This document shows positions 1 to 7,538 of a DNA stretch of 33,792 nucleotides, in pieces (the first letter of the stretch is position 1; each line of letters opens with the position of its first letter). The stretch comes from Bordetella parapertussis (GTDB lineage: Bacteria > Pseudomonadota > Gammaproteobacteria > Burkholderiales > SG8-41). A model generated the notes under the pieces. It searched no databases, had not been told where the DNA came from, and saw only the letters and a list, made by a program, of their open reading frames with translations. Where the stretch lies: assembly GCA_945864585.1 (NCBI GenBank), contig CAMBCF010000053.1:1-33792 (forward strand). Direction: 5' to 3'. Position numbers and translations under genes: made by a program.

Positions 1-1
1 C

Positions 2-691
2 GAGATGTGTCACGAGATCCGCGATTGCATCGACGCCATCCGCCGCGAAACGCGCACGCGCGTGTTGGTGATCACCGGCGCGGGCGATAAATTTTTTTGT
101 ATCGGCGGACGCAAGGATGGTCTGGAAAAAACCAATCTCTACGCCGGCATGCTGCCCACGCTGGAAATTTACGAAAGCATCGAGCGCCTGCAAAAGCCGG
201 TGATTGCCTCGGTCAACGGCTATGCCGTCGGCGGCGGGCAGGTGCTGCAGGTGATGTGCGATATCACCATTGCCAAGGAAAGCGCGGTGTTTCGCCAGGT
301 GGGGCCGATGATGGGCAGCTTCGACGCGGGCTACGGCACCTGGTATCTCGAAGACCTTGTCGGAAAAAAGAAAGCCAAGGAAATGTGGTTCGCCAATCCG
401 CGCCTGTCGGCGCGTGAGGCGCTGGACATCGGCCTCATTAACAGAGTCGTTCCCGACGATAAACTGCACGAAGAAACACGCAAGCTTGCGCTGGAGATCG
501 CCGATCGCGGCGCGTTTGCACTGGCTTCGCTCAAGGCGGCGTTCACCGCGCGCCACACCGGCGTGTCAGGGCTGGCGCGGGTGTCGCACGATTTACTGCT
601 GCGACTGTACCTTGATACCGATGAGTCGAAGGAGCTGGGCGAATCATTCCGCGGCAAGCGCAAGCCGGATGCGGATAAGTTTGGGCATTGA
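2..691 (+). CDS. badI: 2-ketocyclohexanecarboxyl-CoA hydrolase (BadI-like), 5' end outside the window
   Basis: Crotonase-superfamily protein of the MenB/BadI branch. BadI hydrolytically opens the ring of 2-ketocyclohexanecarboxyl-CoA to give pimeloyl-CoA, the last step of cyclohexanecarboxylate degradation. About 228 residues are visible, and the frame is open to the left edge, so roughly the first 30 residues (first beta strand) are missing. Counting from the first visible Met (base 5), the oxyanion-hole glycines lie in CIGGRKDG (32-39) and NGYAVGGG (71-78). The branch signature GSFDAGYGTWYL (104-115) carries the Ser and Asp used by MenB-type enzymes in place of the two crotonase glutamates. 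The genes downstream are aliA, badK, badH and aliB, which fits this assignment better than naphthoate synthase, since no menaquinone genes are near. The family is clear; the exact substrate rests on context. Confidence 0.85.
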   Translation, partial: EMCHEIRDCIDAIRRETRTRVLVITGAGDKFFCIGGRKDGLEKTNLYAGMLPTLEIYESIERLQKPVIASVNGYAVGGGQVLQVMCDITIAKESAVFRQVGPMMGSFDAGYGTWYLEDLVGKKKAKEMWFANPRLSAREALDIGLINRVVPDDKLHEETRKLALEIADRGAFALASLKAAFTARHTGVSGLARVSHDLLLRLYLDTDESKELGESFRGKRKPDADKFGH

Positions 692-711
692 ATTCAACGT
701 CAACATCTTAG

Positions 712-785
712 CCACAGATTTCACAGATGAACACAGATTATTTCGGCGTGGGTTTTAATCTGTGTATATCTGTGTAAATCTGTGG
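712..785. repeat. Imperfect palindromic repeat of the ACACAGAT type
   Basis: The left arm at 712-740 (CCACAGATTTCACAGATGA...) is matched by the right arm at 756-785 (TAATCTGTGTATATCTGTGT...), with about 29 paired positions, few mismatches and a 15-base loop. Each arm holds three near-copies of ACAGAT, so it is both a palindrome and a short internal repeat. It fills the spacer between badI and aliA. It resembles dispersed palindromic repeats between bacterial genes. It could fold as an RNA hairpin but lacks a following U-run, so I do not call it a terminator. Confidence 0.8.
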
Positions 786-800
786 CAAATAGGTTTTTAG

Positions 801-2444
801 ATGTCAACGCTACTCACACTGCACAATCCCCGCACTGCGCGCCGCTATTACGAGGCCGGCTGGTGGCGCGCGGAAACGATGTACCTGCTGCTGGCGCAGC
901 ACGCGCGCGTGCGGCCGCAGGCGTATGCGCTGCGTGACAGCCGCCATCGGCTGACCTGGGCGCAGCTGCTGCTATGGGTGGACGCACTGGCTGCCGATCT
1001 GCACGCTGCGGGCTTGAAGCGCGGCCAGCGCGTATCCGTATGGCTGCCCAATCGGGTCGAAGCCACCGTGGTATTCCTCGCCTGCTCACGCAATGGTTAT
1101 GTGTGCAATCCGTCACTGCACCAGAACTACACGGTGGGTGAAATCCTCGCGCTGATGGAACGCATCCAGACCTCGGCGCTGTTCGCGCAAGCCGGTTATG
1201 GCGCTGACGCCGATAAGGTGAATGTGTTTGACGCCGCGAAGTCGCTGCCTGCATTAAAGCGCGTGTACTCCGTCGATGGCGGCGGGTTCCCCGCGCCCGG
1301 TGCGGCACCCGCTGCATCCCTATTGCCGCCGGTGAATACCGACCCCGACAAAATTGTCTATCTCGCCTTCACCTCCGGCACCACCGGCATGCCCAAGGGC
1401 GTGCTGCACTCGGACAATACCCTGCTCGCCAATGGCCGCGCCATGGTGCACGACTGGCATCACGATGAACATACGATCCTGTATACCCACAGTCCGCTGT
1501 CGCATCACATTGCCACGGTGGCGATCGCGCAAAGTCTGTGCGCGGGCTTCGAGCTGGTGCTGAACGATCTCAAGCCGGGAATGAAGCCGCTCGACGGGCT
1601 GCTGGAAACCGGCGCCACCTACGTTATGGGCGTGCCCACCCACGCCATCGATATACTTGCTGATGCCAAACAGCGCGGATTGTCCGGCCTCGGCAAGGTC
1701 AACCTGTTCTACATGGCGGGTTCGACCATTCCGCCGGAAACGGCGCGCGCGTTTCTCGACAGGGGCATCAAGCCGCAGAACATTTACGGCATGACCGAAA
1801 ACGGCTCGCATCAATACACTATGCCGGAAGATAGTGTGGAGATCATCACCACGACTTGCGGCCGCGCATGCCACGGCTACGAAACCCGCTTGTGGGATCA
1901 GGAAAATCCCGACATCGAGGTGAAGCCCGGCGACATCGGTGAGATCGGCACGCGCGGTGCGCTGTTGATGCTGGGGTATTTCAATAATCAGTCCGCCACG
2001 GAAAATTCATTCAACGCCGGCGGCTGGTTTATGAGCGGCGACCTTGGGCGCATGGATGCTCAGGGCAATCTGCAGATTGTCGGGCGCAAGAAAGATTTGA
2101 TTATCCGCGGCGGCCACAACATCCATCCGTCGCGGATCGAGAATCTTGCGCTGAAGCACGCGGCAGTGTTGAAGGCGGCAGCGTATGCGGTTGCCGATAC
2201 GCGTTTGGGCGAGCGTGTGTGTCTGGCGATCATTCAGCGCGAGGGCACGCAAATCGAGGCCACTCAGTTGCTCGCGCATCTGGATGCGGTTGGCCTGTCC
2301 AAATACGATATGCCGGAATTTTTTATTTGCATGGATGCTTTTCCGTTGACCGCGAGTGGCAAGATACTCAAGCGCGAATTGGTGGAGTGGACGAGGGCCG
2401 GAAAGATAGCGCCCACGCCGGTGCGGTGGGTGGCTAAGACGTGA
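801..2444 (+). CDS. aliA: Acyl-CoA ligase, probably cyclohexanecarboxylate-CoA ligase (AliA-like)
   Basis: Adenylate-forming enzyme of 547 residues that makes an acyl-CoA from a carboxylic acid, ATP and CoA through an acyl-AMP. The phosphate-binding motif FTSGTTGMPKG is near residue 190, the adenine-binding YGMTE near 329, the ribose-binding Asp in MSGDLG near 411, the hinge GRKKDLIIRGG near 430, and the C-terminal catalytic lysine in TASGKILKRE near 520. The size is normal for the family. The proposed substrate, cyclohexanecarboxylate, comes from the neighbours (badI upstream, badK, badH and aliB downstream), not from residues I can read. A related cyclic or aromatic acid is possible. No strong ribosome-binding site precedes the ATG. 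The stop codon lies inside a heptamer repeat. Confidence 0.8.
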   Translation: MSTLLTLHNPRTARRYYEAGWWRAETMYLLLAQHARVRPQAYALRDSRHRLTWAQLLLWVDALAADLHAAGLKRGQRVSVWLPNRVEATVVFLACSRNGYVCNPSLHQNYTVGEILALMERIQTSALFAQAGYGADADKVNVFDAAKSLPALKRVYSVDGGGFPAPGAAPAASLLPPVNTDPDKIVYLAFTSGTTGMPKGVLHSDNTLLANGRAMVHDWHHDEHTILYTHSPLSHHIATVAIAQSLCAGFELVLNDLKPGMKPLDGLLETGATYVMGVPTHAIDILADAKQRGLSGLGKVNLFYMAGSTIPPETARAFLDRGIKPQNIYGMTENGSHQYTMPEDSVEIITTTCGRACHGYETRLWDQENPDIEVKPGDIGEIGTRGALLMLGYFNNQSATENSFNAGGWFMSGDLGRMDAQGNLQIVGRKKDLIIRGGHNIHPSRIENLALKHAAVLKAAAYAVADTRLGERVCLAIIQREGTQIEATQLLAHLDAVGLSKYDMPEFFICMDAFPLTASGKILKRELVEWTRAGKIAPTPVRWVAKT

Positions 2445-2473
2445 AAAGTAAAACGTGAAATGTGAAAAGTGAA
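2439..2473 (+). repeat. Heptamer tandem repeat between aliA and badK
   Basis: Five consecutive 7-base units: ACGTGAA, AAGTAAA, ACGTGAA, ATGTGAA and AAGTGAA. The TGA stop of aliA (2442-2444) lies in the first unit, and the last ends five bases before the badK ATG. The badK-badH junction is built the same way. Gain or loss of a unit would change the spacing between stop and start by 7 bases without touching either coding frame. Confidence 0.75.
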
Positions 2474-2478
2474 TCATC

Positions 2479-3246
2479 ATGGCAATTGAACTCACACGCG
2501 TGGAAGAATTCGCGCTCATCACGCTAAACCGTCCCGACGCTTTGAATGCGCTGAGCTTTGCATTGATCCGCGAGCTTGGCGCGTGTCTCGACGAGGTGGC
2601 AAAAAGCGACGCGCGCGCGCTGCTCATCACCGGCGCGGGTCCCAAGGCGTTCTGCGCCGGCGCGGACATCGGCGAACTCACCGGACGCGGGCTGGCGGCG
2701 CAAAAGCAGGGTGGCGAATTCGGGCAGGCGACTTTCGCCAAACTCGACACGCTGCCGATGCCTTCGGTGGCGCTGATCAATGGTTATGCATTCGGCGGCG
2801 GCATGGAACTCGCACTCGCATGTACGTTCCGGCTCGCCACGCGCAACGCCAAAATGGGCACACCCGAAATCAAACTCGGTCTCATCCCCGGCTACGGCGG
2901 CACACAACGTTTGCCGCGGGTGGTGGGCGAGGCGCGCGCGCTGGAAATGGTGATGACCGGACGCACCGTTGATGCGGAAGAAGCGCTGCGCATTGGCCTG
3001 GTGAATCGCTTGCTTGATGGCGATGCGGTGGCAGCAGGTGTGGCGTTCGCGCGCGAGTTTTCCGCTTACAGCCTGCCGGTGCTGGGCTTCGCGCGTGATG
3101 CGGTCAAACGCGCCGGCGAGACGCCGTTGCACGAGGGGCTGAAAATAGAGACCGATCTGGGCACACTGGCGTTTCAGACCCAAGACGCCGCCGAGGGTAT
3201 GGCGGCGTTCATGGCGAAACGCAAGCCTAACTTTCGGGATGCGTGA
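2479..3246 (+). CDS. badK: Cyclohex-1-ene-1-carboxyl-CoA hydratase (BadK-like enoyl-CoA hydratase)
   Basis: Enoyl-CoA hydratase of 255 residues, the usual length of a monofunctional crotonase. Both catalytic glutamates are present, E110 in GGGMELAL and E130 in GTPEIKLG, separated by the same 20 residues as in rat crotonase. The oxyanion-hole motifs are FCAGADIGEL and NGYAFGGG, followed by GLIPGYGGTQRLPR. With both glutamates it should add water across an alpha,beta double bond. In this cluster the expected reaction is cyclohex-1-ene-1-carboxyl-CoA to 2-hydroxycyclohexanecarboxyl-CoA. A general short-chain hydratase (PaaF/FadB-like) cannot be excluded from sequence alone. Heptamer repeats flank the gene on both sides. 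Confidence 0.85.
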   Translation: MAIELTRVEEFALITLNRPDALNALSFALIRELGACLDEVAKSDARALLITGAGPKAFCAGADIGELTGRGLAAQKQGGEFGQATFAKLDTLPMPSVALINGYAFGGGMELALACTFRLATRNAKMGTPEIKLGLIPGYGGTQRLPRVVGEARALEMVMTGRTVDAEEALRIGLVNRLLDGDAVAAGVAFAREFSAYSLPVLGFARDAVKRAGETPLHEGLKIETDLGTLAFQTQDAAEGMAAFMAKRKPNFRDA

Positions 3247-3261
3247 GGCGTGAAGCGTGAG
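3241..3261 (+). repeat. Heptamer tandem repeat across the badK stop and badH start
   Basis: Three units, GCGTGAG, GCGTGAA and GCGTGAG, run through the TGA stop of badK (3244-3246) and the GTG start of badH (3257-3259). The core CGTGA is shared with the repeat at the other end of badK. No conventional Shine-Dalgarno sequence precedes the GTG, so the repeat itself makes up the initiation region. Confidence 0.7.
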
Positions 3262-3997
3262 GGGTAACAAGACCATCGCGGTCACTGGCGCCAGCCGCGG
3301 CATTGGTGCGGTTATCGCGCTGGAACTCGCGCAACGTGGATTCACAGTGGCGTGTCTCACGCGCAAAGGTCAGGGACCGGAAGTTAGCGTGCCCGCCGCG
3401 CTTGCATCGCGTTTTGTCAACACAAAATGCGATGTCATCGACGAAGCCAGCGTCAAACAAGCACTCGCCGCAGTCGCGCAAAAAACCGGCGCCATCCACG
3501 GTATCGTCAACAACGCCGGCATACATCTCGATGCACCGAGCGACAAGCTCGCGCTGAATGTCTACAATCAGGTGATGAACACCAATGCCACGGCAGTGTT
3601 CACCGCCTGCCGCGAGGTCTATCCGCACCTGCTTAAGGCAGGCGGCGGCATCATCGTCAACATCGGCTCGTTTTTCGACAAAATTGGCGTTAAGCGCAAC
3701 GTCGCTTACTGTGCGTCGAAAGCGGCGGTGGGTGCGATCACGCGTTGTCTGGCGGTGGAGTGGGCAGGCGATGGCATCCGCGTGCTGGACGTTGCGCCGG
3801 GTTACATCGAAACCGATCTCAATCGTGATGCGTTCAAGGGGCCGCTGCGCGAGTTTCTGGCGAAGCGCATACCCGGTGGCAAACACGGCACGCCGCAGGA
3901 CATTGCGCGGCTGGTGGCGGCAATTTTCAGCGAGGACATAGCGTTCCTCAATGGCGAAACCATTTACATCGATGGCGGGCAAGGCATTGCTCATTAG
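3257..3997 (+). CDS. badH: 2-hydroxycyclohexanecarboxyl-CoA dehydrogenase (BadH-like SDR)
   Basis: Classical short-chain dehydrogenase/reductase of 246 residues that starts at GTG. The nucleotide-binding motif TGASRGIG is at about residues 10-17 and the structural NNAG near 90. The catalytic triad is S138, Y151 and K155 (YCASK), followed by the PG motif APGYIETDL. BadH oxidises the 2-hydroxy thioester to 2-ketocyclohexanecarboxyl-CoA with NAD+, making the substrate for BadI. It follows badK by 10 bases, so the two are probably co-transcribed. By sequence alone it could be a FabG-like reductase. The position between a BadK-like hydratase and an AliB-like dehydrogenase, with a BadI in the same run, favours BadH. 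Confidence 0.8.
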   Translation: MRGNKTIAVTGASRGIGAVIALELAQRGFTVACLTRKGQGPEVSVPAALASRFVNTKCDVIDEASVKQALAAVAQKTGAIHGIVNNAGIHLDAPSDKLALNVYNQVMNTNATAVFTACREVYPHLLKAGGGIIVNIGSFFDKIGVKRNVAYCASKAAVGAITRCLAVEWAGDGIRVLDVAPGYIETDLNRDAFKGPLREFLAKRIPGGKHGTPQDIARLVAAIFSEDIAFLNGETIYIDGGQGIAH

Positions 3998-4006
3998 AGG
4001 TTAATG

Positions 4007-4022
4007 TAACTATATGTTTTTA
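4007..4022 (+). repeat. 16-bp boundary motif, copy A
   Basis: TAACTATATGTTTTTA fits the consensus TAASTATWTGTTTTTA exactly. It lies in the 48-base AT-rich spacer between badH and aliB, and more AT-rich sequence follows. Copies B, C, D and E are at 6355, 19893, 24769 and 10078. Function unknown. Confidence 0.7.
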
Positions 4023-4045
4023 AACGATATTTAAACGGATCGTCG

Positions 4046-5221
4046 ATGAAGGTCTTTGAGCGCCTGGATAGCAGCGTCGCATTTAGCAACGAAGAACGCA
4101 TGCTGATCGACGCCGTGCGCACGCTGGCGCGTGAGCAGATTGCGCCCCGCGCGGCGGCGTTCGACCGCAGCGGCGAATTTCCGTGGGACAACGTCAAAGC
4201 GATCAACACGCTGGGTTTGAATGCGATGTTTGTGCCCGACGCGTATGGTGGCGCGCTGATGTCGTATGCGGCGTATCTCGAGTGCGTGCGCGAGATCAGC
4301 AAGGCTTGCGCGTCCACCGGCGTGATCTGGGCGACTAATTTTCATGCGATGAAGCCGCTGATTGAGTTCGGCAACGAGGAACAAAAGCAACGTCTGTTGC
4401 CCAGGGTGGCGGCGGGCGCGCTGGCCTCACTGGTGATCACCGAGCCGACTGCAGGCTCCGACGCCACCGGCATGAAAACTGCCTTCACGCCTGAGGGGGC
4501 CGACATTATCGTCAACGGCTCCAAAACCTTTATCACCAATGGCGCACATGCTGACCTGTTGCTGGTGTTCGGCAAATGGAGCGAGATTGATGCTGGCGAC
4601 GACGGCAAGGCATCGATCTCGACGCTGATAGTCGAGAAGGGTACGCCCGGCCTGAAGGTGCTGCGCGAGGAAGACAAGATGGGCCTGCGCGCTTCCAGCA
4701 CCGCCACACTCGCATTCGACCATTGCCGTGTGCCGCGCGCCAATTTGCTGTGCAACCCCGGCGATGGCCTGAAGATACTGCTGGCCTCACTCAACCGCTC
4801 ACGGCCCAGCGTGGCGGCGCACGCGCTGGGCATCGCGCGCGGCGCGTTCGAGGACGCCGTGGCGTACATCAACGAGCGCAAACAATCGGGACGCAAAATC
4901 GTCGAATTTCAAGGCATACAGTTCATGCTGGCCGACATGGCGACTGACCTCGCGCAGTGTGAAGCGTGGCTGTGGCACGTCGCGCGACTGGTTGACGGCG
5001 GCGCCGCCGATTTCGGTGTCGAATCGTCGATGCTCAAGATGCGCGCTGCCGATATTGCCATGCGTATTGCGACCGATGCGGTGCAATTGCATGGCGGCTA
5101 TGGCTACATCAAAGACTATCGCGTGGAGCGTTTGATGCGCGATGCCAAGATCACGCAGATATGGGAAGGCACCAATCAGATTCATCGGCAGTTGATTGGG
5201 AGAAGTTTCTTGAAGAAATAG
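4046..5221 (+). CDS. aliB: Cyclohexanecarboxyl-CoA dehydrogenase (AliB-like acyl-CoA dehydrogenase)
   Basis: FAD-dependent acyl-CoA dehydrogenase of 391 residues, a typical family length. Visible motifs are the substrate/FAD segment VITEPTAGSDATGMKT near residues 131-146, the EDKMGLRAS segment near 210, the Arg-rich ALNRSRP region near 250, and the C-terminal HGGYGYIKDYRVERLMRD. The catalytic base is E374 in IWEGTNQIHR, the normal position for short- and medium-chain enzymes. Cyclohexenecarboxyl-CoA 1,4-dehydrogenases have been reported to use Asp as the base instead, so the Glu supports ordinary 1,2-dehydrogenation to cyclohex-1-ene-1-carboxyl-CoA. Electrons would leave through ETF, which is not encoded here. 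The substrate is inferred from context. Confidence 0.8.
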   Translation: MKVFERLDSSVAFSNEERMLIDAVRTLAREQIAPRAAAFDRSGEFPWDNVKAINTLGLNAMFVPDAYGGALMSYAAYLECVREISKACASTGVIWATNFHAMKPLIEFGNEEQKQRLLPRVAAGALASLVITEPTAGSDATGMKTAFTPEGADIIVNGSKTFITNGAHADLLLVFGKWSEIDAGDDGKASISTLIVEKGTPGLKVLREEDKMGLRASSTATLAFDHCRVPRANLLCNPGDGLKILLASLNRSRPSVAAHALGIARGAFEDAVAYINERKQSGRKIVEFQGIQFMLADMATDLAQCEAWLWHVARLVDGGAADFGVESSMLKMRAADIAMRIATDAVQLHGGYGYIKDYRVERLMRDAKITQIWEGTNQIHRQLIGRSFLKK

Positions 5222-5223
5222 AC

Positions 5224-6354
5224 ATGCCCAATATAAATTCACAACAACCGCTCGCCGGCATTCGTGTGCTCGATTTCAGCACTCTGCTGCCGGGGCCGCT
5301 GGCGACTTTGATTCTCGCCGAGGCCGGCGCGGACGTGATCAAAATCGAGCGTCCCGGCCGCGGCGATGAAATGCGCTCCTATGTGCCGAAGTTCGGCAGT
5401 GACAGCGTCAACTTCGCCCTGCTTAATCGCGGCAAGAAAAGCATCGCCATCGATTTGAAGGATGCAGCGGCGCGTGCATCGCTGCTGCCGCTGATTCAGG
5501 AAGCAGATGTGGTGGTCGAACAATTCCGCCCCGGCGTGATGGCACGGCTGGGACTCGGCTACGAGGCGCTGGCCGCGATCAATCCGCGCATTATCTATTG
5601 TGCGATCACCGGTTACGGGCAGGACGGCCCGCGTGCGCAGGTCGCGGCCCACGACCTCAACTATGTCGCCGAATCCGGCCTGCTTTCACTGTCCGCCGGT
5701 GCGGACGGCGCGCCGGTGGTGCCGGGCGCGCTGATCGCCGACATCGGCGGCGGCGCGTATCCGGCGGTGATTAATATTCTGCTGGCGTTGCGCGCGCGCG
5801 ACAGCAGCGGCAAGGGCTGCCAGCTCGATATCGCGATGGGCGACAATCTGTTCACGTTCCTCTACTGGGCTATCGGCAACGGACTCGCGGCAGGCCAGTG
5901 GCCCAAGCCGGGCGCGGAGCGTGTCACCGGCGGCTCGCCGCGTTTTTATATCTACCGCACGCGTGACCATAAATTTATTGCCGCGGCGCCGCTGGAACAA
6001 AAGTTCTGGGAAAATTTCTGCGATGCCATCGAACTCGCGCCCGGCTTTCGCGACGACGAAAAGGATGCCGCGGCTACCACGCGTGCGGTCGCGCAACGCA
6101 TCGGCGAGAAAACAGCCGCCGAGTGGCAGGCGCGATTCGCGGGTAAGGACCTGTGCTGTTGTGTGATGGCGAGCGTCGAAGAAGCGCTCAACGATGCGCA
6201 CTTTCAGTCGCGTAGCGTGTTCAGCCGCAAAGTTTCCGCTGACGGAAAATCCATTACCGCATTGCCGGTGCCAGTGGCCGATGCGTTTCGATCATCACAA
6301 ATCGATGCCAGCTACCCCGCCTTGGGCAATGCGAATGAATTACTAAAATATTAA
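5224..6354 (+). CDS. CaiB/BaiF family protein, alpha-methylacyl-CoA racemase branch
   Basis: Family III CoA-transferase fold, 376 residues. I chose the ATG at 5224, 2 bases after the aliB stop, because homology begins at LAGIRVLDFSTLLPGPLAT. An earlier in-frame ATG at 5161 would overlap aliB by about 60 bases. The active site looks like an alpha-methylacyl-CoA racemase and not a formyl-CoA-type transferase: H143 in AAHDLNY and D173 in ADIGGG have the 30-residue spacing of the His/Asp pair in mycobacterial MCR, and the GGG after D173 is also racemase-like. It may epimerise the alpha carbon of a branched or alicyclic acyl-CoA so that AliB receives one stereoisomer. A CoA transfer role cannot be excluded. 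Co-transcription with aliB is very likely. Confidence 0.8.
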   Translation: MPNINSQQPLAGIRVLDFSTLLPGPLATLILAEAGADVIKIERPGRGDEMRSYVPKFGSDSVNFALLNRGKKSIAIDLKDAAARASLLPLIQEADVVVEQFRPGVMARLGLGYEALAAINPRIIYCAITGYGQDGPRAQVAAHDLNYVAESGLLSLSAGADGAPVVPGALIADIGGGAYPAVINILLALRARDSSGKGCQLDIAMGDNLFTFLYWAIGNGLAAGQWPKPGAERVTGGSPRFYIYRTRDHKFIAAAPLEQKFWENFCDAIELAPGFRDDEKDAAATTRAVAQRIGEKTAAEWQARFAGKDLCCCVMASVEEALNDAHFQSRSVFSRKVSADGKSITALPVPVADAFRSSQIDASYPALGNANELLKY

Positions 6355-6370
6355 TAAAAACAAATACTTA
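6355..6370 (-). repeat. 16-bp boundary motif, copy B
   Basis: Read on the minus strand this is TAAGTATTTGTTTTTA, an exact match to TAASTATWTGTTTTTA. It starts right after the preceding stop codon and ends 9 bases before the quinone oxidoreductase ATG. The flanking AT-rich stretch (6341-6375) stands out against GC-rich surroundings, and the minus-strand tail (TTAATATTTTA) resembles the ATATTTAAA tail of copy A. Confidence 0.7.
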
Positions 6371-6379
6371 AGATATGTC

Positions 6380-7372
6380 ATGCAAGCACTGATCGTTCAC
6401 GAACACGGCGCGCTCGAAAAACTTTCCCTCGGCGAATTCCCCGATCCGCAACCCGGCAAGGGGGAGGTGCTGGTTGATGTACACGCAGCGAGTGTGAATT
6501 TCCCTGATCTGCTGGTTATTAACGGCAGCTATCAGAATCTGCCGCCGCGTCCGTTTGTGCCGGGCAAGGATCTCGCCGGTGTGGTGGCTGCGGTGGGCGA
6601 GGGTGTCACGCGCGTGAAGCCCGGCGATCGCGTGCTGGCGCAGATTGAGCATGGCGCGTTCGCGAAGCGCGCCGTGGTACGTGAAGTGTTGTGTTTTGTG
6701 ATGCCTGCGAAAATGAGTTATGCGCAAGGCGCGGCGATGGGGCTGGTTTACCTGACCGCGCATAATGCGCTGCTCGAACGCGGGCAGTTTCGCGCGGGTG
6801 AAACCGTGCTGGTCACCGGTGCGGCAGGCGGTGTGGGGCTGGCCGCAGTGCAACTGGCCAAGGCGTTGGGCGCGATCGTGGTGGCTGCGGTCAGCTCTGA
6901 AGAAAAAGCGCGGGTTGCGCGCGCGAGCGGCGCCGACCATGTGGTGCGAACGGATGTGCCTGAGCTGCGTGATGCGTTTCGCAAGCAGGTGTTCGACGCC
7001 GTGGGGCAGCGCGGCATTGATCTGGTGCTGGATTCCGTCGGCGGCGATGCGTTCGACGCCTGCCTGCGCGTGATGGCGTGGTGCGGGCGGCTGGTGATTA
7101 TCGGTTTTGCCGCCGGGCGCATTCCGGAAGTGAAGGCAGGCTATCTGCTGGTGAAAAACATTTCGCTGATCGGTTTGCAGAGCAGCGACTATCGTGAGCG
7201 CACACCCGAAGTGGTGCGCAAGGCGTATGAGCACCTGTTTGCGTTGTATGAACAGGGCAGGATCAAGCCGCACGTAATGGCGGTGTATCCGATGCAGGAT
7301 TATCTGAAGGCGCTGCACACGGTGCGGGATCGCAAAGTGCTGGGCAAGGTTGTAATCACGATGCGCGTTTGA
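6380..7372 (+). CDS. NADPH:quinone oxidoreductase, zeta-crystallin type
   Basis: Medium-chain dehydrogenase/reductase of 330 residues. The GroES-like N-terminal domain includes FPDLLVINGSYQ and PFVPGKDLAGVV, and the Rossmann motif TGAAGGVG is at 146-153. The Cys/His zinc ligands of alcohol dehydrogenases are missing, which places it with the zinc-free quinone oxidoreductases. It would transfer a hydride from NADPH to a quinone or an activated enone. It ends the catabolic run that starts with badI, and 25 bases holding the 16-bp motif separate it from the gene before. A role as an enoyl-CoA or enone reductase in the alicyclic pathway is possible but not shown by the sequence. Confidence 0.85.
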   Translation: MQALIVHEHGALEKLSLGEFPDPQPGKGEVLVDVHAASVNFPDLLVINGSYQNLPPRPFVPGKDLAGVVAAVGEGVTRVKPGDRVLAQIEHGAFAKRAVVREVLCFVMPAKMSYAQGAAMGLVYLTAHNALLERGQFRAGETVLVTGAAGGVGLAAVQLAKALGAIVVAAVSSEEKARVARASGADHVVRTDVPELRDAFRKQVFDAVGQRGIDLVLDSVGGDAFDACLRVMAWCGRLVIIGFAAGRIPEVKAGYLLVKNISLIGLQSSDYRERTPEVVRKAYEHLFALYEQGRIKPHVMAVYPMQDYLKALHTVRDRKVLGKVVITMRV

Positions 7373-7414
7373 CAGCGTGCAAGGGTGGGGCTTATAAACA
7401 CAGCAACTGCTTTA

Positions 7415-7503
7415 GCGCAGAGACGCGGAGAACTGCCGCAGAGAAAACCCGAAAAAGACCTAGGGGTTCTCTGCGGAACCTCTGCGTCTTCGCGCCTCTG
7501 CGG
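7415..7503. repeat. Imperfect palindromic repeat of the GCAGAGACGC type
   Basis: The left arm at about 7415-7450 (GCGCAGAGACGCGGAG...) and the right arm at about 7463-7503 (...CTCTGCGTCTTCGCGCCTCTGCGG) are imperfect reverse complements around a 12-base loop. Repeated CAGAG/CTCTG blocks lie inside each arm. It fills most of the spacer between the quinone oxidoreductase and the isomerase. It looks like a dispersed intergenic repeat and is unrelated in sequence to the palindrome at 712-785. Confidence 0.75.
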
Positions 7504-7538
7504 TGAATCCCTAGCCCCTGATTTTAAAGGAGAAAAAC

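Noticed and set aside
712-785. A CRISPR-like array because of repeated ACAGAT units
   Set aside because: The units are short, arranged as a palindrome and have no regular spacers; no cas genes are near.
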